From Gibbula magus (lineage: Eukaryota > Mollusca > Gastropoda > Trochida > Trochidae), in the NCBI GenBank assembly GCA_936450465.1, contig OW388305.1, positions 38,573,187 to 38,637,186 of the forward strand: DNA of 64,000 nt. The letters run 5' to 3'. The notes under the pieces were generated by a model. It saw only the letters and a program-made list of their open reading frames with translations, was not told the origin of the DNA and made no database searches. This document shows, piece by piece, positions 56,114 to 64,000 of the stretch. The position numbers and the translations under genes were made by a program. The number at the start of each line of letters is the position of its first letter. Positions within the stretch are counted from its first letter, which is position 1.

Positions 56114-58459
56114 TAGTGACAACAGCATCACTATCAAGGATGTTATTGATAAACAGATATCTGACCACTTCCTCATTGATGTTGACATTGATCTGAAAAA
56201 ACCTGACCCTGTTCGGAAATTACTAAGATATCGAAAAACCAGAAATATCAACACTGAAATGTTTGCCACAGAGGTACTTGAAGCTGACCTACAATCACAG
56301 ATGTTGGACCTTGATGTAGACATGAAATATCAAGCATTCACTGAAACCTTGACCTGTATACTTGATAAACATGCCCCTATAAAACAGCGCACTATTGTAA
56401 TTCGGCCCAATACAAATTGGTACAATGATGATGTCCGAGAGAAAAAGCACTTGGCACGGAATGCAGAGAAAACCTGGCGGAAATCCAAATTCGAAATCCA
56501 TCGTCAAATGTTTAGATACGCAAGAAACGCTGTTAATACATCTTTAAAACGGGCAAAGCGGGAATATGTGTCTGACAACATTGACAAGAACAAACATAAC
56601 TTTAAAGAACTTTTCAAGCTAATAAAAAGCTTTCTCAAGAGACCTGCCCAAACCAACCTACCTGATCACAACGACCCTAAAACTCTAGCTAATGACATCG
56701 CCTCTTTCTTCACAAACAAAATTGAGACCATAAGACAGTCACTTGAGCGGGACCAAAGTGAAGAAGAGCACCTAACTACAGTTGACGAAGTATTCTGCGG
56801 CGAAACCCTGTCTTCATTCACTCCTCTAAACACTGATCAGTTGATGAAGATCGTAAAAAACGCATCATCCAAGTCCTCAGGACTCGACCCTGCACCAACC
56901 TGGTTACTCAAGAGGATTCTATCCGCAGTCATTCATCCAATGCTGGATATTATCAACAGCTCACTGTCGACTGCTGTAGTTCCTGGTGTGTTTAAAAAGG
57001 CTCAAGTTACCCCAGTTCTCAAGAAAGCTGGCTCAGATGTTAACAACTTGAAAAATTTCCGCCCCATTTCGAACTTGTCTTTCATTTCAAAAATCCTTGA
57101 GAAGATAGTGGCAGAGCAGCTTAAGGAACACCTACACAAGAACCATCTAGCGGAGTCATTTCAGTCAGCCTACAAGAAAGGCCATAGTACGGAGACAGCT
57201 CTCCTGCGCGTCCAAAATGACATTCTAGTTGCCATGGACAGCAAGAAAATCACATTATTGGTCCTGCTTGACCAATCGGCGGCTTTCGATAAAATAGACC
57301 ACACAATCCTACTTGAAAGACTGAAAAGCAGAATTGGCGTCACTGGATTAGCCCTATCCTGGATGGAGTCCTATCTCTCCGGACGCACCCAAACTGGCAA
57401 TGTCCTTGACACCTGTTCCGAAGATTTCCCTCTCAGCTATGGTGTACCTCAAGGCTCGGTCCTAGGACCCCTCTTGTTCACCATCTATATTCTACCCATT
57501 GGCGACATCATCCGCAGACACAATTTGAACTTCCACCTATACGCAGATTATAACCAACTCTATGTCTCAGTGACCCTCTCCGACATGTCATCTGGTCTAC
57601 TATGCCTCCAAGACTGTGTCCAGGACATAAGAAAGTGGTTGACAGCAAACTATTTAAAGCTCAATGCGGACAAAACCGAATTCTTAACATTCGGATCCAA
57701 ACAGCAGCTAAAAAAACTCTCCACCTCGACAAGCCTCAACCTTGACAGCAATGACGTGACTGCAACAGATTCAACTTTGACCTTGACTCCCCACTTAACA
57801 GCAATCAGCAAATCATGTTTTTATTCCATCTACAACATCAGCAAAATTCGCCACTTACTCGATCTCAATACAACCAAGCTCTTGATGCAGTGTCTAGTTA
57901 CTTCTAAACTAGATTATTGCAACTCGCTCTATGCCAACTTGCCCCAGAATTCCATCAAGAAACTCCAGAAAATCCAAAACTCAGCTGCCAGATGCATTAC
58001 TAAAATCCCCAAAACAAGCCACATTACTCCAGTCCTCAAATCTCTTCACTGGCTCCCCATCCCAGATCGGATCACCTTCAAACTTGCAACAATAGCTCAC
58101 TCCTGTTTTCCAAATTACCTCCGTGACATTATACCCTTGTACATACCCAGCCGTAGTCTACGTTCCTCCGACGAAATCCTATTCTGCCAGCAACGTTCAA
58201 AGACAGCCATGGGAGAAAGAGCATTTTCTAGGTGTGCACCTGCCATATGGAACTCACTCCCACAACACATCCGGCAAACAGAATCGAAAGAGACCTTCAA
58301 GAGAATACTAAAAACTTTCCTGTTCACCAAATCTCATGCCTAACTGTTCCAGTCTCCTCATTTGTTTCAAACCTGACTTTGTAAATAGTGTACATACATG
58401 CTAGCGCCAGTGAGCAACCTCTTGGATGGATACCAGGCGCTTTATAAATTAATTATTAT
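56114..58459 (+). mobile_element. 5'-truncated L2/CR1-like LINE
   Basis: It splits the unit sequence ccgtaaacctgg (intact at 36,842 and 45,390), with taaa on both sides as a possible TSD. The 3' end is gcgctttataaattaattattatta, a short ATT-repeat tail rather than poly(A), as in L2/CR1 elements. The 5' end lies inside the endonuclease domain. Confidence 0.85.
56115..58343 (+). CDS. L2-like ORF2: endonuclease end, RT and C-terminus
   Basis: Open without a stop from the truncation point to TAA at 58,341. The first residues include ISDHFLIDVDID, the S-D-H motif that ends APE endonucleases. RT motifs: NFRPISNLSFISKILEKIV, QSAYKKGHSTETALLRV, VLLDQSAAFDKIDHTILLER (motif A), GVPQGSVLGPLLF (motif B) and HLYADYNQLYV (motif C). 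In motif C the usual Y-A-D-D is Y-A-D-Y, so the second catalytic Asp is lost and the enzyme should be inactive. The C-terminus has LPIPDRITFKLA and WNSLPQHIR blocks. The long open frame with a dead active site suggests a young copy. Confidence 0.85.
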   Translation, partial: SDNSITIKDVIDKQISDHFLIDVDIDLKKPDPVRKLLRYRKTRNINTEMFATEVLEADLQSQMLDLDVDMKYQAFTETLTCILDKHAPIKQRTIVIRPNTNWYNDDVREKKHLARNAEKTWRKSKFEIHRQMFRYARNAVNTSLKRAKREYVSDNIDKNKHNFKELFKLIKSFLKRPAQTNLPDHNDPKTLANDIASFFTNKIETIRQSLERDQSEEEHLTTVDEVFCGETLSSFTPLNTDQLMKIVKNASSKSSGLDPAPTWLLKRILSAVIHPMLDIINSSLSTAVVPGVFKKAQVTPVLKKAGSDVNNLKNFRPISNLSFISKILEKIVAEQLKEHLHKNHLAESFQSAYKKGHSTETALLRVQNDILVAMDSKKITLLVLLDQSAAFDKIDHTILLERLKSRIGVTGLALSWMESYLSGRTQTGNVLDTCSEDFPLSYGVPQGSVLGPLLFTIYILPIGDIIRRHNLNFHLYADYNQLYVSVTLSDMSSGLLCLQDCVQDIRKWLTANYLKLNADKTEFLTFGSKQQLKKLSTSTSLNLDSNDVTATDSTLTLTPHLTAISKSCFYSIYNISKIRHLLDLNTTKLLMQCLVTSKLDYCNSLYANLPQNSIKKLQKIQNSAARCITKIPKTSHITPVLKSLHWLPIPDRITFKLATIAHSCFPNYLRDIIPLYIPSRSLRSSDEILFCQQRSKTAMGERAFSRCAPAIWNSLPQHIRQTESKETFKRILKTFLFTKSHA

Positions 58460-58565
58460 TAAACCTGGCTTTTTCTACTTCTTCTCCAGAACCAGTGACT
58501 CTAGAGAGCTGAAATTGTACGTTCAGACTGTTTGGCCAATCAGAATTTGGTGAACCTTTAAGTTA
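58460..58565 (+). repeat. TCCG-family repeat, right half
   Basis: aaacctggctttttctactt, ctccagaaccagtgac and ttggccaat continue the repeat interrupted by the LINE. Confidence 0.7.
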
Positions 58566-58731
58566 TGGGGGGTTCACACTTGAGTTAATTTACATAGTTT
58601 AACCTAGATGATTGAAGTAGCCACAAAACCTCTCATTTGATGGAACGTTGTGCATTTTTCGCAACTACGTCAAACAATTTCATTACAACATGGTTCACTA
58701 CAAGTATGTACGTTTAACTACGTATTAGAAT

Positions 58732-58992
58732 CAGGCCTTGAAGGGCATTTAGAAGTGGTATACATAAGAACAGGAATTTTTTCTGGAGAACACCTTCTTT
58801 AATGTGAAAGTACACAACGTTTCGGTGTACATACTCACTCCGTCATCAGGTGGAATGTAAGGAAATAACAAAATATGGTATATTTATATAGCAAACAAAA
58901 CAATGGTGAGGAAACTCAATCAGGGAGATTAGCATGCATGAGAATGGTATACAATGGGGATTTGTAATACAAACATGAGGGGTGTGAAGCAT
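58732..58992 (-). mobile_element. hammerhead-bearing repeat, copy B
   Basis: Matches copy A (2,089-2,290) over about 190 bp on the minus strand and replaces part of the Harbinger element. There is no coding sequence. It is younger than the Harbinger insertion in this unit. Confidence 0.6.
58813..58853 (-). ncRNA. hammerhead-like ribozyme motif
   Basis: Minus strand: CAC (stem I), CUGAUGA (perfect core), one extra C, GGAGU...ACACC (stem II with an A-A mismatch), GAAA, minimal stem III (ACGU), U, then GUG pairing with CAC. The extra base between core and stem II is not canonical. Better core than copy A. Confidence 0.5.
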
Positions 58993-59251
58993 GCGAATCT
59001 TCCAGTCGCAATTCTTCCATCAAGGCATTATATTGACCATGTAGGGGGGCTACGCAGAAGCCAGTCACAAACCTACAATTAGTTTTTCTTCTTTGTTTTC
59101 TCTGCTTTCTGTCGTCTTCTGCAATTCTCATAACACACTGGGAAAACAAAGCATTTCTCTGTTCACAGCAGTCAGGTGCTGTATCATAATTATCTTCCTT
59201 CCACTCATCGTCTAAAAATTGCCAGGTGAACAGAATATATTCTAAACTCAT
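58993..59251 (-). pseudogene. Harbinger transposase N-terminal fragment (unit 5)
   Basis: EYILFTWQFLDDEWKED ... CVAPLHGQYNALMEELRLED in a single frame. In this copy the GxYxxLxxEL motif is joined in frame to the upstream part, unlike the copies in units 2 and 3. The rest of the transposase is absent. Confidence 0.7.
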
Positions 59252-59804
59252 ACCAATGTCTCAGTCGTGTGTGACATTATGTACAAATAAATAAATGTAA
59301 CTAGTTAGGCGTGGTTTATCGTACTCCAGTGCATTTATACTTACTTGAGTGTAGTTAGACGTATTGAAATTTACTTCAACCTCAATGCGTCAATACCAAA
59401 CATTCCAAAGTGTAGTTTTAAAGAATTTATAATGCTGACAGCCGTACTAACACCTAGTGTTCTGTACTGAAACGTTCTGCAACTGAAATGATGCTAGTGG
59501 AGCTTACTGTAGTATAACGTAGTGCAACATAGTACGACGTAGTAGCATGTAATTAAACGTACTAAAACAGATTTAAATATCTAGTAAGGAGTAGTTTTTC
59601 GGGGACAAGTTGTACTACATTAAGGTACGTTCTTAACTAGGTTTAACTACAATTTTCAATTCACTATGTTTTTCTCACGTCTATGTCTACGTTTTATGGA
59701 TAACCAAGGATAACAACGGATTACTAGGCTTAAGTACAGTTAACTCGCTTAAGCTATGCTCTGCATCACGTACTGTGTTAAATAACGTAAGTATGACAGG
59801 GACT

Positions 59805-62800
59805 TTATGGTGTAGAACTCCATAAAACAAGCCGGAGAGCTAGTTTAGGAGATTCCTTACACAACAATTTCTTAAAAGGCATATTATTAAAAAACTTGAA
59901 CAGATAATATTTAAATTGTTTTTAGTTAAGTCGGCATCTGAAGACATCATGTAACCAGTTTCAATCGTATTCGTCACTCGTGGATTGAAATATCATGTTT
60001 TTTTATATTGTGACGTTTCTTTTGCACGAGAGTTTATCATGGGTTTTACAAGAAATAACATAATCTTCAATGCAAATATCTTTAATATAATTTCACAGCA
60101 TGCTACCTTATAGGAAAATGATTACCGTTTATAACACGAATATCAACCAAACGTTCTGCACTGTTAAACAATAAATCATGCACGTTTATTAAATGGTTTC
60201 AGATTCCGGACACATTCATAACCATTAATTAATCCTAGAAAGTATTTCTAATCACCGTGGAAAATCTCATAGAGTTTCGATAATGTGTCTTCTTTTGTAC
60301 AATTGTAACACAAATGTTCCAAAACAAAGAAATAAGTTTCAGAGTATCAATGTCTCAATCTCTATTTCAAGGAATCATGTCGATGGAAAATATGAATAAA
60401 AGACGAGAAACTCTATATAATTAAATATAACTATACCTTTATGGTTTAGTTTAGGAATTGTAAATTGATTTCTGTCTTAAGCGCCCTTTCTTGTTATAAT
60501 GATTGACAATAAAACTATTTGCAAACAATGTGTAATGACAGGCCTACTTATGGTTAAACAATCATTCACTGTCATCAAATGGTTTTAGATTCCGTTCTTA
60601 TTCATAACCGTTAATTAATTCTATAAAGTATTAAATAATATATAAAATTCATCGCCCTTTATTCTCGGTAAAAAAAATTAGCAAAATAATGCATAATGAG
60701 AGGCCTACTTATGGTGAACAGAAATCGTTTGAATAAATAAGGAGACGTCTAATTACCATATCCCTATAGTGTTTTATTCATAAATTGATCACAGTCTTGA
60801 CCGTCCTTGCTTAATTTAATAATTATCGTTTAAACTATTTACTTACAAATAAAGAAATAATGGCAGGCCTACTTATGGTGAATGTGGCTTACTGAATTCG
60901 ACTATAAAATTTGGCAAAATTTCAAAACAATTTGGAAATCCTTTAATAAATAATTTCTGTAATGAACAGATTGGTTGAATCTCGTTGCCATAAAATCAAT
61001 GGTTGACAAATACTACAGCAGTTTCCCAAAAGTCTGTTCACCTTCTTATTTTATCTCAGTATATTTAGTTATAATCGAGCAGAGTGATGTAGTGAAGCAC
61101 GCCAAAGGCCCTGGTTCGAATCTCAATCGGTACACTAAACAATTATTGAATTCCATTGGGGCTGCTCCAATTATGTATCGACCTTGGACACAGATATTTA
61201 TCGTGGTGAACTCTGGTTATACATGTATATCATTTCATGATATGACAAAGGGTTTTACTTACTATTCTTTTGTGAAATATAACAGATATTAGGTGAAAGT
61301 CTTTATCGAGATCTATAGAAAGAAAACAAGTCGCTCTTGTATAAATTCAAATTGTTTAATGTTATAATCAATTTGAAGTTGAACAGTAAATGGTATTTAA
61401 ACAATTACAAAATATCACAGTCAAAATATCTTAAAGTCATTTAATTTCTTTGTGATGACTTGATTCAGTGAATGCTGGGTCATGAACAATCTCCAACTTT
61501 CATACTGATGCTTTGCTAAATATCTGGTATTCCCATGAAGAGGGGAAAGCAAAGGACTGCATTTATACTGGCCGCCATTCTCTTGTCAAACCTCAGGTAA
61601 TAGGTCTTCACGTTATATCCATCACTGGCTGTTGTCCTCCTGGTGTTCCACACATTCTTTTCTTTCAGTAGCAGGGTTGTTTCCTCATAAGAAACAGTGA
61701 AGCAGTCTTTATCTGGAATCTTTTTTCCTTGACGTATTATTTCAACATCACCTCTCATATTGTTAATACCCAAGGGACGTAACTCAAATTCAGCACAGTT
61801 ACAGAGATGCACGATGCCTATCGCTTGATTTTGAAGTTTATGAGTTCAAGACAGAGATTCCCAAAAGCTATTTTAGCAACCAGAGATGTTTGGATTGTTT
61901 ATATAAACCTCTCAAGATTCACACAGGTTGACATCGCTTGACATCAATACTGTCCTTTTCGACCAATCAGAAAAAAACGGAAGTAGTCTAATCTATTCAT
62001 ATCATCTACATGTAAGCCTCAGGTGTCACATTTGTGTCATTTTGTAGGTTAAACCTCCTTTCAAGGCCATACAGAATATCCCCTGAACATTCTACAGGAT
62101 ATCCCTGGCCCTAAAAGGAGACTTTAACATAAACTTGAATATTCCGGAAAAACACATTTTTATGTTTTAATTTCAAACACAGAACAAATCGAAAATTATT
62201 CTAACTTAAAAATTCACCCGTGATCCAGTGTGATTCGAACGTGCATCCCTTTGAACCTTAGCTTTCCAACTGGACGTTCAACCAGGGGACCACGAAGGAC
62301 CTGGCAATGAAACGTTTAACAACTATGTCTGCAGTCAAGTTTCCTCCACCTCAATATAACGACAGCAACGAAGACATGCTCTATGTAGTGTGTGAGATGC
62401 AGAAGCTTTCTCGAAATTCGAACAGTCCCCGGCTGCAAAAACTTAAGTGTTTCATCAGCTTGGTTATCTCATTTCATGCAAAATATATTTCATGATTTTT
62501 AACAGATTTTGATTCCTTTGCTGTTTATGACACTATCAATCGGTTTTGGTTGAAAATGTAAACATTCTGGGTCGGGAGAACCCTTAGTCATTCGACATAA
62601 CGATTAGCTCTGTGTAAGGTTTTTTGAATGAGAGTTTGATAAAACATACAAAACAGAAGAGTTCCGTTGTTGAGTGTTTGTGTCAATGTCAACAAACAAA
62701 GGTAAGTGTCAGGGTCACTAAATGGGAGCATTGTTGCATCTTTATTCACGTGAGTGCTCACTGCCTAGCCCTGGGAATTTCATGAAAATGAACGATTGTC

Positions 62801-63309
62801 AAATAATCTAAATATCTCCACTGCTGAACCCAAAAGTGAACTCTAACTTTTCAAGTAATCATCATCATATTATCACGGGTTATGTTCAGGAACGGCGCTT
62901 CACTGAATGGTAGTTGATTGGTCCCAATAAAACGCTGAATATAGACAAAGTTTACACAAATCTGTGATAAATAACTGAACATGGGTTTTATCATGTTTGT
63001 ATTTGCTTTTTTTTCGCAATCACATTGTCAGTATCTTGAAGAAAAGGGCACACATAGGGTCATCAAAAGTAATCTGATATAAATTGCAGACGCCCTATCA
63101 CGACACAGGCTTTCTTCATTGGTTCAACATTTGTCACACTTCAATAAATGTACGCATTAAGGTTCATATCAGTAACTATTCACATGGACCGATCAGACAT
63201 GGAGATTTTTACATAAGATTGGGGTATTTTCAAACTTATTTCATTTTCTTACGGATCATTTCTCATTAGAGCCAAAATTAGAATTCTTTTCGAAAGAAAA
63301 AGCAATTTT
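59805..63309 (+). repeat. unit 5 leader (A type), truncated
   Basis: Aligns with 38,126-41,780 including the tRNA-like pieces (61,076-61,132 and 62,229-62,290). It stops at gcaattttt, where the TCCG-type repeat begins. The gene expected ~1.1 kb further on is not in the window. Confidence 0.75.
62229..62290 (-). mobile_element. tRNA-like fragment (unit 5)
   Basis: Paralogue of 40,631-40,692, with A- and B-box-like words on the minus strand. Confidence 0.45.
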
Positions 63310-63830
63310 TAGCTCATCAGGCCTGAAAGGCCCGATGGGCTTATGGCATGGGATGGCGTCCGTCCATCCGTCCGTCCGTCCGTCCGTCCGTAAACTTTTC
63401 ACTTTTTCGACTTCTTCTCCAGAACCAATAACTCTAGAGAGCTGAAATTTTATGTACAGACTCCTTAGCCAATGGGGATTCTAAATTGTAGATTTGGTGA
63501 CCCTGTGACCCCAAATAAGGGCCACAGGGGTCATAACCTAAAAAGCTATTTTTATCTTCTTCTCAAGAACCAATGACTCCAGAGAGCTGAAATTATATGT
63601 ACAGACTCCTTGGCCAATGGGGATTCTAAATTGTAGATTTGGTGACCCTGTGACCCCAAATAAGGGCCTCACTGGCCATTACCTAAAATCCTGTTTTCAT
63701 TTTTTTCTCCGGAACAAAAAGATCTAGAAGGCTGTAATATTGTATGCAAACTCTTTAGCCAATGGGGATTCTAACTTGTAAATTTGGTGACCCTGTGACC
63801 CCAAATATGGGCCACAGCCTAACAAACCTT
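63310..63830 (+). repeat. TCCG repeat element with three ~148-bp repeats
   Basis: Tail gctcatcaggcctgaaaggc, (TCCG)n at 63,360-63,391, then cttctccagaacc...agagctgaa...ccaatggggattct...ggtgaccctgtgacccc three times with a period near 148 bp. It interrupts the unit 5 leader. It is the better preserved relative of the degenerate TCCG-family repeats in each unit and of positions 1-104 (inverted). Confidence 0.85.
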
Positions 63831-64000
63831 TGAAAATGAATTTTGAACTGATATTTTATGTGCACTTCATTCACTTTATTTGAAATGTATGTCGACTTGA
63901 GATAACAATCTACATTGTGGACATGTTTGTCAAATTGATGTAATCAATGTGAAATGAGAACTATTGAATAGCCTATGAACTGAAAATTGTGACAAGTCAT

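Larger units (their letters stand above)
58566..59804 (+). mobile_element. Harbinger-like element, unit 5, with inserted hammerhead repeat
   Basis: The left end (tggggggttcacacttg) after TTA and the degraded right end (cgtaagtatgacagggact). Part of the interior corresponding to 37,110-37,383 is replaced by the repeat at 58,732-58,992. Next to the right end is a 23-bp palindrome-like addition (tttatgg...ccataaa). Confidence 0.65.
20845..63309 (+). repeat. tandem segmental duplication with alternating A/B units
   Basis: Long stretches recur in the same order and orientation: a leader block, the secreted-protein gene, its 3' flank, a gtccttctgtcgtccat repeat, a Harbinger element, then the next leader. 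Gene starts are at 25,436, 34,238, 42,818 and 50,035; a fifth unit has its leader but no gene in the window. Leaders of units 1, 3 and 5 share the block at 24,080-24,300 / 41,470-41,690 / 62,985-63,190, which is missing from units 2 and 4. Units 2 and 4 share a ~0.9-kb insertion that is missing from the others. Confidence 0.9.

Overview
This is eukaryotic DNA that is mostly mobile-element derived and has low gene density. It is probably from a lophotrochozoan invertebrate, most likely a mollusc. The basis is a tRNA-headed SINE whose 3' tail resembles SINE tails I know from molluscs, together with Penelope-like, DIRS-like, several APE-type LINE and PIF/Harbinger remnants, and TCCG-type minisatellite repeats. 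There are no operons or bacterial signals, and species cannot be named from sequence alone.

Layout. 1-11,840: scattered decayed elements. These are a SINE tail, two LINE 3' ends on the minus strand, a Penelope-like element (PLE) on the minus strand with RT, GIY-YIG endonuclease, a hammerhead-ribozyme-like motif and an N-terminal-type ORF, three foldback MITEs (two with clear target-site duplications), a 14-copy 56-bp tandem repeat and a LINE 3' end on the plus strand. 12,040-17,640: a GC-richer, decayed DIRS-like tyrosine-recombinase retroelement. It has repeated leader segments, TCGCTTCGCC-type arrays, a gag-like ORF, a deletion junction, an inserted SINE with TSD and a long tyrosine recombinase ORF. 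17,641-20,845: a four-unit ~170-bp repeat, a tRNA-like fragment and otherwise unassigned AT-rich DNA.

20,845-63,309: a tandem segmental duplication that carries the only likely host genes. Each unit of about 7-9 kb contains one single-exon gene for a secreted protein of ~345 residues (signal peptide, four-cysteine N-terminal cluster, possible beta-propeller-like repeats, no recognised family). Copies 1 and 3 are intact. Copy 2 has two nonsense codons, and copy 4 has a 1-bp deletion plus a nonsense codon. Upstream flanks fall into two alternating types (A: units 1, 3, 5; B: units 2, 4), so the array is organised as ~16-17 kb dimers. The gene bodies group differently (1 with 2, 3 with 4), which points to exchange between units.

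Each unit also carries a PIF/Harbinger element at the same place, with a TTA TSD and an odd ACTACGTT/AACGTAGT-rich interior. One of these has a second Harbinger nested in it, with a TAA TSD and an empty site in the neighbouring unit. Later insertions broke individual units: a Helitron/Helentron-like element in unit 1, a palindrome-bearing block in B units, a LINE containing a palindrome plus TIR element (with a possible spliced small ORF) after gene 4, a 5'-truncated L2-like LINE with a damaged catalytic motif, and a second hammerhead-like repeat. A TCCG-type repeat interrupts the array at 63,310, and an inverted relative lies at positions 1-104.
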